Part shown: in pieces, positions 36,328 through 46,353 of the stretch
Position numbering within the stretch: the first letter of the stretch is position 1
Layout of the letters: each line of letters opens with the position of its first letter
DNA from: Burkholderiales bacterium
Lineage (GTDB): Bacteria > Pseudomonadota > Gammaproteobacteria > Burkholderiales > Burkholderiaceae_C
Direction of reading: 5' to 3'
DNA length: 64,000 bases
NCBI GenBank assembly: GCA_026400105.1
Contig: JAPLPQ010000030.1
Location: 1 to 64,000 of the forward strand
The notes under the pieces: generated by a model
What the model was told of the DNA's origin: nothing
The model's input: the letters and a program-made list of their open reading frames with translations, nothing else
Databases searched by the model: none
Translations under genes and position numbers: made by a program

Positions 36328-37977
36328 ATGGCCAATATCTTCTCCATCGGACAAAGCGCGTTGACTGTGGCGCAGGCAGGCGTCAACACGGCCGCCCACA
36401 ACATCGCGAACGCCGCCACGCCCGGCTACAACCGCCAGACCGTGGTCCAGGTGGCGGGCCAGGCTGGTACCCAGGCCACGGCCAATGTGGGCATGGGCGC
36501 GCAGGTGGCCGAGGTCAAGCGCAACTACAGCAGCTTTCTCGGCACCCAGCTGTTGTCGACCCAGTCGCAACAGAGCCAGCTCGAAGTCCAGTACGGCCAG
36601 ATCCAGCAGATCGACAACATGATGGCCGACAGCTCGGTCGGCGTGGCGCCGGCGATGCAGGACTTCTTCAATACCCTGCAGAGTGTCTCGACCGCGCCGG
36701 CCGATGCCACGCTGCGCCAGAACGTGCTGTTCAGCGCCGAGTCGGTGACCACGCGCTTCAAGGACATGAGCAACCAGCTCGACGAGATCGGCAAGGGCGT
36801 CAACAGCCAGATCGAATCGAACGTGCAGGATCTCAACTCCGTCGCGCAGCACCTGGTGGGCCTGAACCAGGCGATCGTCAATGCCAAGGGCATGCCTGGC
36901 AGCCAATCCAATGACCTGCTCGATCAGCGCGACCAGGTGCTGCGCGACCTCAGCAAGGTGGTCAAGATTTCCGTCAACGAGCAAGACGACCAGGTCAGCG
37001 TCTTCATTGGCAATGGTCAGCCTCTGGTGGCGGGCTCCACGGCTTATCAGTTCAAGACCCAGCCGTCGAAAACCGACAGTGGCCGCCTCGAGGTGGTGCA
37101 GGACTTCGGCGACCAGATCGGGGCTCCCCTGTCGAGTCAGCAGTCGGTGGGCGGGGCGCTCGGCGGCCTGCTCGCCTTTCGTGACCAGACGCTGACGCCG
37201 GCGCAGAACGCGCTGGGCCTGGTGGCGATCGGGCTGGCCAGCGGCATCAATGCCCAGCAGGTCAAGGGCTATGACCAGACCGGCGCCGCCGGCAAGCCGC
37301 TGTTCGACCTGCCCCCCGTCGGCGTCGCCGCGTCCAGCAGCAACCAGGGCGTGGCCAGCCTGGGTGCCGAGCTCGGCGATATCTCCAAGCTGACGGCCAG
37401 CGACTTCACTTTCCGCCTTGCGGGCGACCAGTACCAGCTGCTGCGCAGCCCGGACCAGCAGATCGTCGCGAGCTCGGCCAATGCCGACGAGGTGTTGGCG
37501 GCCAGCGCCGAGCAGGGCTTCACGCTTGAGCTCAACGGCGAGCTCAAGGCCGGCGACAGCTTCCTGATCCGGCCCACGGCCCATGCGGCCAGCGGCATCG
37601 GTGTGGCGCTGCAGAACGGTCGCGACCTCGCCCTGGCCTCGGCCGAGACGGCAGCGGCCGGCGATAGCGGCAACCTGCGCCAGATGATCGGGCAGCAAAG
37701 CGCCAAGACGCTCAACGGCGGCACCAGCAGCATCCAGTCGGCCTATGGTCAGCTGGTCGGGCGCATCGGCAGCCAGACGCGCGAGTTGCAGCTCACCAGC
37801 CAGTCGGCCAGCCAGATCAATGCCCAGACTGAAACCGCCCTGCAGAACGCCTCGGGCGTCAACCTCGACGAGGAGGCCACTGACCTGATGCGCTATCAGC
37901 AGGCCTATCAGGCCGCAGGCAAGGTCATGCAGATGGCCCAGCAATTGTTCAGCACCGTACTCGACATGGGCCGCTGA
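36328..37977 (+). CDS. flgK: Hook-filament junction protein FlgK (HAP1)
   Basis: A 549-residue junction protein. The N-terminal AHNIANAATPGYNRQTV is diagnostic, followed by a coiled region (MADSSVGVAPAMQDFFNTLQSVS) and the C-terminal SGVNLDEEATDLMRYQQAYQAAGKVMQMAQQLF. It joins hook to filament adapter FlgL and is exported with FlgN. Confidence 0.96.
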   Translation: MANIFSIGQSALTVAQAGVNTAAHNIANAATPGYNRQTVVQVAGQAGTQATANVGMGAQVAEVKRNYSSFLGTQLLSTQSQQSQLEVQYGQIQQIDNMMADSSVGVAPAMQDFFNTLQSVSTAPADATLRQNVLFSAESVTTRFKDMSNQLDEIGKGVNSQIESNVQDLNSVAQHLVGLNQAIVNAKGMPGSQSNDLLDQRDQVLRDLSKVVKISVNEQDDQVSVFIGNGQPLVAGSTAYQFKTQPSKTDSGRLEVVQDFGDQIGAPLSSQQSVGGALGGLLAFRDQTLTPAQNALGLVAIGLASGINAQQVKGYDQTGAAGKPLFDLPPVGVAASSSNQGVASLGAELGDISKLTASDFTFRLAGDQYQLLRSPDQQIVASSANADEVLAASAEQGFTLELNGELKAGDSFLIRPTAHAASGIGVALQNGRDLALASAETAAAGDSGNLRQMIGQQSAKTLNGGTSSIQSAYGQLVGRIGSQTRELQLTSQSASQINAQTETALQNASGVNLDEEATDLMRYQQAYQAAGKVMQMAQQLFSTVLDMGR

Positions 37978-37997
37978 GCCCGGAAGGAACACCCGCG

Positions 37998-38912
37998 ATG
38001 CGTATCAGCACCCAGAACTTCTACAGCGGCAGTGGCGCCCGCCTGTCCGACCTGCAGGCCAAGGTCGGCCAGACGATGCAGCAGATTGCCTCGGGCAGCA
38101 AGCTGCTGACGCCGTCACAGGACCCCGCTGCCGCCGTGCGCGCGCTCGACGTCACCCAGTCGATGGCGGTGCGCGAGCAGTTCGGCAAGAACCGCGAGAG
38201 CCTGCGCAGCAACATGGGACTGGCCGACATCACGCTGACCAGCATGCAGGACAATCTGGCGGGCATCAACGAGCAGGTCATTCTGGCCAACAACAGCACG
38301 CGCACCAGCGAGGACCTGGCCAGCATCGCCATTGTGCTCAAGGGCCAGCAGGAGCAGATGCTCGGCCTGGCCAACAGCACCGACAGCAGCGGCAACTACC
38401 TGTTCGCCGGCCAGCAGTCGACGACCCAGCCGTTCCAGAGTGATGCCAGCGGTGTCAGCTATCTCGGTGATGACCAGCCGCAGCTGGTGCAGGTCGAGAC
38501 CGGGCGCGAGATGGCGATCCGCGAGGGTGGCCGATCGCTGTTTCCCAAGGACAGCAACGACAAGGACCTGTTCGCGCTGCTGGGCCAGACCATTGCCCAG
38601 CTGCAGGATAGCAGCCTGAGCCCGGCCCAGCGTGCGGATTCGCTCAAGACACTGGGCAAGTCGATCGAGTCGACCCAGGTCGCGCTCAGTAGTCGCCAGA
38701 CCGCCGTCGGCGTCCATCTGGGCGAACTCGACCGGCTCGACGACCTCAGCGGCGCGCGCTTGCTGCAGAACACGCAGGAGCTGAACGCACTGCAGGACAT
38801 CGACTACAACAAGACCCTGTCCGACCTGTCGCGCCAGCAGCTCTCGCTGCAGGCAGCGCAGAAATCCTTCCAGATGGTCAGCAGCCTGAGCCTGTTCAAT
38901 TACCTAGGCTGA
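37998..38912 (+). CDS. flgL: Hook-filament junction protein FlgL (HAP3)
   Basis: A 304-residue flagellin-like protein. N-terminal MRISTQNFYSGSGARLSDLQAKVGQTMQQIASGSKLLTPSQDP and C-terminal YNKTLSDLSRQQLSLQAAQKSFQMVSSLSLFNYL match FlgL. It lies 20 bases after flgK and 15-24 bases before a chemoreceptor gene. Confidence 0.95.
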   Translation: MRISTQNFYSGSGARLSDLQAKVGQTMQQIASGSKLLTPSQDPAAAVRALDVTQSMAVREQFGKNRESLRSNMGLADITLTSMQDNLAGINEQVILANNSTRTSEDLASIAIVLKGQQEQMLGLANSTDSSGNYLFAGQQSTTQPFQSDASGVSYLGDDQPQLVQVETGREMAIREGGRSLFPKDSNDKDLFALLGQTIAQLQDSSLSPAQRADSLKTLGKSIESTQVALSSRQTAVGVHLGELDRLDDLSGARLLQNTQELNALQDIDYNKTLSDLSRQQLSLQAAQKSFQMVSSLSLFNYLG

Positions 38913-38936
38913 TATTGGTTATCCGATGTGACTAGC

Positions 38937-40394
38937 ATGTCACGCTTTCCTGTTGCAACCCGATATTCCTCAATGAAGCAGTTGTCTGATCGCATCCCCA
39001 CTCTTGGCCACCGAGAGCTGCTGGGGGACCAGGTTCTCTTGATCGCGATTGCCTTGAGCGCCCTGGGCGCGATCGCGCTGGGCTTTCAATTCGTCGAGGC
39101 GACCACGGCCTTCATCGGGGTAGCCCTGCTGCTTGCCGTGGCGGGACTGGCCTTCGCGCTGGCGCGCGGCACCTTGGCCTCACGCATGATCCTGACCACC
39201 TGCCTGGTGGGCCTGGTGATCCTGCATATCCAGCTTTCGCGCGGCACCATCGAATACCACTTCGGCGTCTTCGCCGTGCTGGCGCTGGTGATGGTCTACC
39301 TCGACTGGCGCCCGATCCTGCTGACAGCCGGCCTGTTCGCGCTGCACCACATCGTCTTTGACCGCCTGCTGGCGGCGGGCCTGGGCTTTTATTGCCTGAA
39401 CGAACCCGACTTCGGTCGCATCCTGCTGCATGCCCTGTATGTGGTGGTCCAGACTGCCCTCGAGCTGCTACTGGTGCGCGGCATGATGCAGGCGGCCAGC
39501 GAGGGCCAGGAGCTGCAACAGATGGTGCATCGCATCAACCAGGCCGATGGCATCTCGTTGCAACTCGGCGACCTGCAAGTCAAGACTGCCCTCGGCCAGT
39601 CGCTGCAGGAAGCGCTGCAGCGCATGCAGGGTGCAGTCAGCACCGTCAACCAGGTGGCAGCCAGCATGCGTGTTGCCAGCGCCGAGATTGCCAGTGGCGA
39701 CCGCGACCTCAGCGTGCGCTCCGAGAGCGCTGCCAGCAGCATCGAGCAGACCGCTGCCAGCATGGAGGAGCTGACCAGTTCGGTGCGCCAGACCGCTGAC
39801 GCCACGCGCGAGGCCATGACCATGGCAGTGGAAAACGCCGAGGTCGCGCAGCGCGGTGGCGAGGTCGTCGGCCGGGTCGTCAGCACGATGAACGAGATCA
39901 ACCAGAGCAGCCAGAAGATCGGCGACATCATCGGCGTGATCGACGGCATCGCCTTCCAGACCAATATCCTGGCGCTCAACGCCGCAGTCGAGGCCGCGCG
40001 CGCCGGCGAGCAGGGCCGCGGCTTTGCCGTGGTGGCGACCGAGGTGCGCAGCCTGGCCCAGCGCAGTGCGCTGGCGGCCAAGGAGATCAAGGGCCTGATC
40101 GGCGCCAGCGTCGACAAGGTGGAGCAGGGGGCCCGGCTGGTGCAGTCCGCCGGCAGCACGATCGCCGAGGTGGTCAGCCATTCCCGCCGCGTCAGCACCC
40201 TGATGAGCGATATCAACCGCCTGTCGTCCGAGCAGTCGGAAGGCATCGGCCAGGTCAACCAGGCGATCTCGCAGATCGACGAAATGACGCAGCGCAATGC
40301 CGCGATGGTCGAGCAGTCGATGGCCGCCGCCGAGAGCCTGCAGGATCAGGCGGTGCAGCTGGTCGAGGCGGTCAAGGTGTTCAAGTCGGCCTGA
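38937..40394 (+). CDS. Methyl-accepting chemotaxis protein with multi-helix membrane sensor
   Basis: A receptor of about 485 residues whose N-terminal 190 residues hold about six hydrophobic helices with short loops and no periplasmic domain. No clear HAMP domain follows. The cytoplasmic part has methylation helices and the hairpin tip [38 protein letters not shown]. Such a sensor suggests detection of a membrane, redox or cytoplasmic signal. A GTG at 38928 in the same frame is an alternative start. It follows flgL closely and probably shares the late transcript from the flgK promoter. Confidence 0.9.
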   Translation: MSRFPVATRYSSMKQLSDRIPTLGHRELLGDQVLLIAIALSALGAIALGFQFVEATTAFIGVALLLAVAGLAFALARGTLASRMILTTCLVGLVILHIQLSRGTIEYHFGVFAVLALVMVYLDWRPILLTAGLFALHHIVFDRLLAAGLGFYCLNEPDFGRILLHALYVVVQTALELLLVRGMMQAASEGQELQQMVHRINQADGISLQLGDLQVKTALGQSLQEALQRMQGAVSTVNQVAASMRVASAEIASGDRDLSVRSESAASSIEQTAASMEELTSSVRQTADATREAMTMAVENAEVAQRGGEVVGRVVSTMNEINQSSQKIGDIIGVIDGIAFQTNILALNAAVEAARAGEQGRGFAVVATEVRSLAQRSALAAKEIKGLIGASVDKVEQGARLVQSAGSTIAEVVSHSRRVSTLMSDINRLSSEQSEGIGQVNQAISQIDEMTQRNAAMVEQSMAAAESLQDQAVQLVEAVKVFKSA

Positions 40395-40448
40395 ACCCTC
40401 CTGGGCCTGGAATCCCGGCTCAGCCAGTAGTTCAGTCTCAGGCCGGGC

Positions 40449-41237
40449 TCAAACCGGACTCAGCGCCAGCGTGACCTGGCGCACCATGTCCAGGCCCTCG
40501 CGCAGGGCTTCGAGCATCGGCTGGCTCCAGTAGGGCAGGCTCAGCATGATCATCACGAAGCCCACCGTCATCGTGACCGGAAAGCCGATGCCGAACAGGT
40601 TGAGCTGCGGCGCCGCCCGCGTCAGCACGCCCAGCGCCATGTTCGTGATCAGCAGCGCCGTGACCGCCGGCATGGCCAGCTGCAGCCCGAGGCCGAAGAT
40701 CCGGGCGCCCCAGTAGGCGATCTGCTGCAGGCCACCACGCTGCACCGGTTCGGTCGTGATCGGCAGCAGGGTGAAGCTCTCGACCAGGGCTTCGATCAGC
40801 AGCAGATGCAGGTCGCTGCCCAGGAACAGCAGCAGCAGCAGCAGCGACAGGAACTGGCTGATCACCGACGATCTGCCCTGCGAGCCCGGATCGAAGAAGG
40901 TCGCGAAGCCCAGCCCCATCGTCATGCCGATCATCTCGCCGGCCAGCTCGACGCCGGTGAAGATGATGCGCAGCACGAAGCCGATTGCCAGCCCGATCAG
41001 CATCTGCTGGGCCAGGATCAGCAGGCCGGCCCAAGACAGCGGGTCCTGTTCGGGAAACGGCGGCAGCGTCGGCGCGACGATCATCGCCAGCAGCAGGCCC
41101 AGGCCCAGCTTGACGCGGGTCGGTATGCTTCTGTGGCTCAGCAGCGGTGCGCTGGCGATCACCCCGAGGATGCGGGTCAGCGGCCAGAGAAAGGCGCTGA
41201 CCCAGCCAAACAGCTGGGCGCTCGTGAATTCGACCAT
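40449..41237 (-). CDS. fliR: Flagellar export gate protein FliR
   Basis: A 262-residue integral membrane protein of the FliPQR export gate. It has about six hydrophobic helices and the family region ELAGEMIGMTMGLGFATFFDPGSQG. The C-terminal GIGFPVTMTVGFVMIMLSLP is also conserved. It is the last gene of the fliF-fliR run, three bases after fliQ, and converges on the receptor gene. Confidence 0.95.
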   Translation of the reverse strand: MVEFTSAQLFGWVSAFLWPLTRILGVIASAPLLSHRSIPTRVKLGLGLLLAMIVAPTLPPFPEQDPLSWAGLLILAQQMLIGLAIGFVLRIIFTGVELAGEMIGMTMGLGFATFFDPGSQGRSSVISQFLSLLLLLLFLGSDLHLLLIEALVESFTLLPITTEPVQRGGLQQIAYWGARIFGLGLQLAMPAVTALLITNMALGVLTRAAPQLNLFGIGFPVTMTVGFVMIMLSLPYWSQPMLEALREGLDMVRQVTLALSPV

Positions 41238-41240
41238 GGC

Positions 41241-41510
41241 TTAGCCAGCCAGGCTGGGCAGGCTGGTCAGCATCAACCTCAGATAGTCGGTCAGCACGCC
41301 CAGCATCCAGGGGCCAGCGAGCACCAGCGTGGCAAAGATGCCCAGCAGCTTGGGGATGAAGGACAGCGTGGCCTCGTTGATCTGTGTCGCGGCCTGGAAG
41401 ATGCTGACGATCAGGCCGACCACCAGCGCGACCAGCAGCAGCGGGGCGGCGACCATGACGGTCACCTCGATGGCCTGGCGGCCCAGCGTCATGATGTTTT
41501 CGGGTGTCAT
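41241..41510 (-). CDS. fliQ: Flagellar export gate protein FliQ
   Basis: An 89-residue two-helix membrane protein: MTPENIMTLGRQAIEVTVMVAAPLLLVALVVGLIVSIFQAATQINE followed by LSFIPKLLGI is the clear FliQ signature. It sits between fliP and fliR and wraps the FliP/FliR core of the gate. Confidence 0.96.
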   Translation of the reverse strand: MTPENIMTLGRQAIEVTVMVAAPLLLVALVVGLIVSIFQAATQINEATLSFIPKLLGIFATLVLAGPWMLGVLTDYLRLMLTSLPSLAG

Positions 41511-41520
41511 CGGATCTCCT

Positions 41521-42294
41521 TCAGGCGAAGCTTTCGGCCAGCGAACCCAGCAGCAGCTGCCAGCCGTCGACCAGCACGAACAGCATCAGCTTGAACGGCA
41601 GCGAGACGATCGAGGGCGAGACCATCATCATGCCCATCGACATCAGCACGCTCGCGACCACCATGTCGATGATCAGGAACGGCAGGAAGACCGCAAAGCC
41701 GATCTGGAACGCGGTCTTGAGCTCGCTCGTGACGAAGGCCGGCACCAGCACGCGCAGCTGGACCTCGCCCGCGTCCTGCGGCGCCGGCTGGCCGGACAGC
41801 TTGATGAACAAGGCCAGGTCGGCCTGGCGGGTCTGCTTGAGCATGAAGCCCTTGAGCGGTTCGGCCGCCTGCTCGAGCGCCTGGCTGACCGAGATCTTGT
41901 TCTCGGCCAGCGGCTGGTAGGCCTCGGTATAGATGCGGTCGAGCACCGGGCTCATGACGAACAGGCTCAGGAACAGCGCCAGCCCCACCAGCACCTGGTT
42001 CGGTGGCGTCGACTGGGTACCCAGCGCCATGCGCAGCAGCGACAGCACGATGATGATGCGCGTGAAGCAGGTCATCATCAGCACCACCGCCGGCAGGAAG
42101 GTCAGCGAGGTCAGCAGCAGCAGGATCTGCAGGTTCAGGCTGTAGCTCTGGCCGCCATTGGCCGAGCGTGCCAGCTCGAGTCCCGGCAAGGCCTGGGCCT
42201 GGGCGGCCAGCGGCAGGCAGGCGAGCGACAGCAGCAGCCCCGCCAGCCGGACCCGGTGCCCCAGCTGGCACCATTGGGGTTCAGCGCTGCTCAT
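41521..42294 (-). CDS. fliP: Flagellar export gate protein FliP
   Basis: A 257-residue gate protein with an N-terminal cleavable signal (to about LAAQA). Core motifs are [50 protein letters not shown], and [24 protein letters not shown]. The start overlaps the end of fliO by 14 bases. Confidence 0.96.
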   Translation of the reverse strand: MSSAEPQWCQLGHRVRLAGLLLSLACLPLAAQAQALPGLELARSANGGQSYSLNLQILLLLTSLTFLPAVVLMMTCFTRIIIVLSLLRMALGTQSTPPNQVLVGLALFLSLFVMSPVLDRIYTEAYQPLAENKISVSQALEQAAEPLKGFMLKQTRQADLALFIKLSGQPAPQDAGEVQLRVLVPAFVTSELKTAFQIGFAVFLPFLIIDMVVASVLMSMGMMMVSPSIVSLPFKLMLFVLVDGWQLLLGSLAESFA

Positions 42295-42619
42295 GGTGTC
42301 GGTTCAGGTAGTGGTTGAGCCAGGAATTGGCGGCGCTGCGCGTGTCGGCGGATGGGGGCGGCAGATGCGTCGGCGGCCCCGGCAGCTGCAGCAGGGTATT
42401 GACCTGGCCCGGCGCCACGCCGACCAGCAGCCACTGGCCGCCGACCTCGAGCAGCACCACCCGCTCGCGCGCGCCCAGAGCGGCGCTGGCGTGCAGCTGG
42501 ATCAGCGCGCCCTGGCCCGCGCGCGGCTGGTACAGGCGCTGCAGCAGCCAGGCTGCAGCCGCGATCAGTCCCAGCACCAGGCCGAGCGCCAGCGTGATTT
42601 GGAGCAGACTGGACATCAT
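42281..42619 (-). CDS. fliO: Flagellar export accessory protein FliO
   Basis: A 112-residue protein with one N-terminal membrane helix ([25 protein letters not shown]) and a small cytoplasmic domain, as in Fli[31 protein letters not shown]. It assists stability of FliP. It overlaps fliN by four bases and fliP by 14. Confidence 0.93.
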   Translation of the reverse strand: MMSSLLQITLALGLVLGLIAAAAWLLQRLYQPRAGQGALIQLHASAALGARERVVLLEVGGQWLLVGVAPGQVNTLLQLPGPPTHLPPPSADTRSAANSWLNHYLNRHHEQR

Positions 42620-43032
42620 CGGTTGAGCTTTCTGATTCGTTCGGCCGGACTCGTGATGTCGGTCAGCCGGATGCCGAACTTGTCGTTGACCACCACCACC
42701 TCGCCCTGGGCGATCAGGCAGCCGTTGACCAGCACGTCCATCGGTTCGCCGGCCAGGCCGTTGAGCTCGATCACCGAGCCCTGGGCCAGTTGCAGCAGGT
42801 TCTTGATCGCGATCTTGGTGCGACCCAGCTCCACTGTCAATTGCACCGGGATGTCGAGGATGAACTCGATGTCATGCGTGGTGCTGGACTTGGTGCTGCG
42901 CTCGGCAAAGTCCTGGAACACATTGGCGGCTGCCGCTGGCTTGGCCTGCATGGCCTCGGCCTGGCCTTGCTCGGACAGCGCGGCACCCCAGTCGTCGGCG
43001 GTGATGCCGCCTTCCTTGTCCTCATTGCTCAT
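42616..43032 (-). CDS. fliN: Flagellar motor switch protein FliN
   Basis: A 138-residue C-ring protein. The SpoA domain shows FILDIPVQLTVELGRTKIAIKNLLQLAQGSVIELNGLAGEPMDVLVNG. The N-terminal tail (about 50 residues) is variable. The start lies inside the end of fliM (11-base overlap). Confidence 0.96.
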   Translation of the reverse strand: MSNEDKEGGITADDWGAALSEQGQAEAMQAKPAAAANVFQDFAERSTKSSTTHDIEFILDIPVQLTVELGRTKIAIKNLLQLAQGSVIELNGLAGEPMDVLVNGCLIAQGEVVVVNDKFGIRLTDITSPAERIRKLNR

Positions 43033-44032
43033 CTTGGACTCCTTGCGATAACATGCTCTTGCCGCCTTGCAGCAGTTTCTCGACCCGCAGCGCGTACTGG
43101 CCGTTGAGTTGACCGTAGCTGCATTCGAGCACCGGTACTTCCTCGACCTTGAGCTCGACCGTTGACGGCAGCTCGACCGGGATCACGTCGCCGACCTTGA
43201 AATTCAGCACATCGCGCAGCGTCGACGGGGCGGTGCAGAGGTTGGCGACCGCCTCGACCTCGGCGACCTGGATCTGCTGCTTCATCTGCTGCACCCAGCG
43301 CTGGTCGAGCGTCAGCGACTCGCCTTGCATATTGCTCGTCAGCAGGTCGCGGATCGGCTCGATCATCGAGTAAGGCGTGCAGATATGCATCTCGCCGCCG
43401 ACCACCCCGAGTTCGACGCTGAAGGTGGTCACCACCACGATCTCGTTGGGCGTCGCGATGGTGGCGAACTGGGTGTTCATCTCGGAGCGCACATATTCGA
43501 ACTCGATCGGGTAGACCGACTCCCAGGACTTGGCATAGTTCTCGAAGATGATGCCCAGGATGCGCTGGATCGTGCGCTGTTCGGTCTGGGTGAAGTCCCG
43601 GCCTTCGATCCGGGTCTGGAAGCGTCCGTCGCCGCCGAAGAAGTTGTCGACGAACAGGAACACCAGGTCGGGGTCCATCACGATCAGCGCCGTGCCGCGC
43701 AGCGGCTTGATCTGCACCAGGTTCAGGTTGGTCGGCACCACCAGGTGGCGCAGGAATTCGCTGTACTTGATCACCCGCACGCTGCCGGCCAGTACCTCGG
43801 CGCTGCGGCGCAGGAAGTTGAACAGTCCTATGCGCAGGAAGCGGGCAAAGCGGTCGTTGAGCAGTTCGAGCGTGGCCATGCGGCCGCGCACGATGCGCTC
43901 CTGCGTGGCCAGGTTGTACGGTCTTATGCCCTCGGTTTGCGGGGCTGGGCCGATCTCGTCCTGCTCCCCGGTCACGCCCTTGAGCAGGGCATCGACCTCG
44001 TCCTGGGACAGAAACTTTTCAGTCACGCTCAT
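43022..44032 (-). CDS. fliM: Flagellar motor switch protein FliM
   Basis: A 336-residue C-ring protein. The N-terminal FLSQDEVDALLKGV segment binds phospho-CheY. The CheC-like middle domain and its GGxG motif (DNFFGGDGRF) bind FliG, and the C-terminal SpoA domain is seen in VGDVIPVELPSTVELKV. It overlaps fliL by four bases. Confidence 0.97.
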   Translation of the reverse strand: MSVTEKFLSQDEVDALLKGVTGEQDEIGPAPQTEGIRPYNLATQERIVRGRMATLELLNDRFARFLRIGLFNFLRRSAEVLAGSVRVIKYSEFLRHLVVPTNLNLVQIKPLRGTALIVMDPDLVFLFVDNFFGGDGRFQTRIEGRDFTQTEQRTIQRILGIIFENYAKSWESVYPIEFEYVRSEMNTQFATIATPNEIVVVTTFSVELGVVGGEMHICTPYSMIEPIRDLLTSNMQGESLTLDQRWVQQMKQQIQVAEVEAVANLCTAPSTLRDVLNFKVGDVIPVELPSTVELKVEEVPVLECSYGQLNGQYALRVEKLLQGGKSMLSQGVQDEQ

Positions 44033-44523
44033 TGGATCACGAACGAGGTAATGAAGACGTTGCTGATCTGGATCTCGGGCAGACCGGGGGCAAAGGGCTG
44101 TCGCACGCTGGACATGATTTCCTCGATCAGTTGCTGCTTGCCCTCGGTGCTCGAAATCTCCTCGCCGGTCTTGGCCGATATCAGCATCAGCAGACGGCTG
44201 CGCACCTGCGGCAGGTACAGCTTCAGATGTTCCACGTCCTTCTGGCTTCCCAGTTGCAGCGTCAGCGCGGTCTGCAGGAACAGGCCGTCGCCGTTCAGGT
44301 TGACGGTGAAGGGCTCGAGCGGTTGGAATACCGGTGGCTGCGGGGCCGCTGCTTGCGCTTCGGCATGAGGTTCTTTGTCAGCGGAGCGCTTCCAGTAAAA
44401 CCAGCCGCCCGCCGCCGCGGCCCCCACCAGCACCAGCAGCGCGATCGGCAGCCATTTTTTCCAGGCCGGTTTCTTGCCTGCGCTGGCATCGGCGTCGGAG
44501 GATTTGGGGTCGGCATTGGCCAT
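44029..44523 (-). CDS. fliL: Flagellar basal-body-associated protein FliL
   Basis: A 164-residue single-pass membrane protein with an N-terminal cytoplasmic tail, a helix (KKWLPIALLVLVGAAAAGGWFYW) and a stomatin-like periplasmic domain ending in ILMSS-type EEIMSSVRQPFAPGLPEIQISNVFITSFVIQ. FliL surrounds the stator. It starts about 33 bases after fliK. Confidence 0.93.
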   Translation of the reverse strand: MANADPKSSDADASAGKKPAWKKWLPIALLVLVGAAAAGGWFYWKRSADKEPHAEAQAAAPQPPVFQPLEPFTVNLNGDGLFLQTALTLQLGSQKDVEHLKLYLPQVRSRLLMLISAKTGEEISSTEGKQQLIEEIMSSVRQPFAPGLPEIQISNVFITSFVIQ

Positions 44524-44556
44524 GTGACTTCAGCTTGTGATGAGAGATGAAAAAAA

Positions 44557-45876
44557 TCAGGCGAACAGGTTCAGCAGGCCGCCGCCCTGCGCGCGCGGCT
44601 GCGCCAGGGCTTCGACCGGTTCATCCTCGGCGGCGTCGCTGCGGCGGTCCTGGCGCTGGAAGGCGGGGCGCTCACGCTCGGACTGACGCGAGCCGACATC
44701 GGCCTGCCCGAGTTCGATGCCGGCCTGGCCCAGCATCGCGCGCAGTGCCGGCAGCGCATCCTGCAGCGCCTGGCGCACCTCGGGCTGGGCCGAGACGAAC
44801 TGCACCGTTGCCTGCTGCTGGTCGAGCTGCAGCGTGACCTGGATCGGACCCAGGTGCGGCGGATTCAGGCTCAGGCTGGCGCTCTGCAACTGGTCCCTGA
44901 CCAGCCAGCTGACCTGCTGGCTCACGGCCTGGTCCCAGCCGCGCTGGCCCATCGGCGTTGCCACATGGCGCTGTACCGGCGCCAGCTCGGGCAGGCGTTC
45001 CGATCCCGGAGCCAGGCCAGTGGCAGCAGGCAGGGCCTGGGCCAGCCCATCGAGCCCGGGTTGACTGTCGGACGCCTTGGCGCCGCCGGTCTGGGCCGCT
45101 GTGCGGCTGGCCAGCTCAGGCGCAGCAGCGGCCAGCGCGCGCGCGGCTATGGCGTCGAGTTCACCCGGGTCGGGCGCGTCCAGTGCTTGCTGCGCTCGCT
45201 TGCCCAGGGTATCGGTGCCGGATTCCAGCACGGTGGCTGCTGGCGCTGCTGGCGCTGCTGCCGCGTCGATTGCCGGTGCGGCTGGCTGGAGTGCGGGCGG
45301 CGCTGTCGACAGCAGCGCGAACGGGGGCGGCAGCGGGGCGCCATCGAGCAGCGCGCTGGCCGGCAGCGGCTCGCTGGCCTGCTGTTCGGTTTTCTTGGCT
45401 GGTGCGCTGGCGGGCTCTGCCGCCGGGGCCGCATTGGCCGCGACTGGTTCAGCCGCTCCGGGCGCGACCAAGGCCGTCACTGGCTCGATGACGGGTTCAG
45501 CAACCGCCTCGGCAACTGCAGCCACTGCAGCCGCTGCTGCATCAGGCGGCTCGGTCACCGCTTCCGCCGGCTTGGCCTCGGCCCTGGCCCGCATTCCGTC
45601 GAGCAGGGCCAGCCAGTCGGACGGTGCGTCGTCAGCCGCTGGCTCGGCGGCACTGCCCGGTTTGAGCTTGGCCGCTGCCATCGCTGATGGCGTGGCCGTT
45701 GCCGTTGCCTGGGCTTTTGTTTCGGGCGAGTCGCCCGCTTCGGTCTGGCGGCGCAGCTCCTGCTCGAAAGACGAGCCAGAGCCGGCTTCGCGCAAGCCGG
45801 CGGCTGCCGGGCCCGTCAGGCCGTCATTGGCGCTGACCTTGCCCGTCGCGGACAGGGACACATCGTTCCAGCTCAT
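44557..45876 (-). CDS. fliK: Flagellar hook-length control protein FliK
   Basis: A 439-residue secreted ruler. The first 300 residues are low complexity (Ala, Pro, Glu-rich, likely disordered), and the C-terminal T3S4 domain reads LSLNPPHLGPIQVTLQLDQQQATVQFVSAQPEVRQALQDALPALRAMLGQAGIELG-like, the part that signals to FlhB. The C-terminal 45 residues are polar. It lies between fliJ and fliL. A second protein with a similar C-domain lies at 52.1-53.1 kb. Confidence 0.92.
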   Translation of the reverse strand: MSWNDVSLSATGKVSANDGLTGPAAAGLREAGSGSSFEQELRRQTEAGDSPETKAQATATATPSAMAAAKLKPGSAAEPAADDAPSDWLALLDGMRARAEAKPAEAVTEPPDAAAAAVAAVAEAVAEPVIEPVTALVAPGAAEPVAANAAPAAEPASAPAKKTEQQASEPLPASALLDGAPLPPPFALLSTAPPALQPAAPAIDAAAAPAAPAATVLESGTDTLGKRAQQALDAPDPGELDAIAARALAAAAPELASRTAAQTGGAKASDSQPGLDGLAQALPAATGLAPGSERLPELAPVQRHVATPMGQRGWDQAVSQQVSWLVRDQLQSASLSLNPPHLGPIQVTLQLDQQQATVQFVSAQPEVRQALQDALPALRAMLGQAGIELGQADVGSRQSERERPAFQRQDRRSDAAEDEPVEALAQPRAQGGGLLNLFA

Positions 45877-45881
45877 GATGA

Positions 45882-46322
45882 CTAGCCCAGCTGTGAGCGG
45901 CGGCGCGCCGCCCGCTCGTCGGTCTGTTTCTGATCCTGGCGGTTGGCCTGGCGCAGGGCTTCTTGCTGGGCGCGCTGCACCAGCGTGCCGTAGGACAGTC
46001 GCTTGCGCTCATGCTCGCGCCAGCTGTCGCGCTCGCGCTCGACCAGGTACTTGGACTGCAGCACGGCGGCATCCTGCTGCGAAATCGCCCGGTCCAGGCC
46101 CTGGATGAAGCGCAGGAAATTGGCATGACCCGCCACGCTCAGACCGTTGGACATCTGGGCCTGCAGCTGATCGACATATTCCTGGCGATACTGCCGCAGC
46201 AGGTCGAGCTTTTCCTGGGCCTGCTCGCTCTGGCGTGTGGCCTGGCCGAGCCGCTTGGCGGCCTCTTCGGATTGCTGCGTCGTCAGTTCGATCAGCGTCT
46301 CGATCACGCTCGGATTTGCCAT
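45882..46322 (-). CDS. fliJ: Flagellar export chaperone/ATPase stalk protein FliJ
   Basis: A 146-residue protein predicted to be one long coiled coil: heptad patterns and many Gln, Glu, Arg residues throughout (QSEEAAKRLGQATRQSEQAQEKLDLLRQ). FliJ sits in the FliI hexamer like a gamma subunit. Position between fliI and fliK supports the call, since sequence alone is weak in this family. Confidence 0.9.
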   Translation of the reverse strand: MANPSVIETLIELTTQQSEEAAKRLGQATRQSEQAQEKLDLLRQYRQEYVDQLQAQMSNGLSVAGHANFLRFIQGLDRAISQQDAAVLQSKYLVERERDSWREHERKRLSYGTLVQRAQQEALRQANRQDQKQTDERAARRRSQLG

Positions 46323-46353
46323 GCCTGATTATCGCTGCCGCCCAGCTGCCCGA

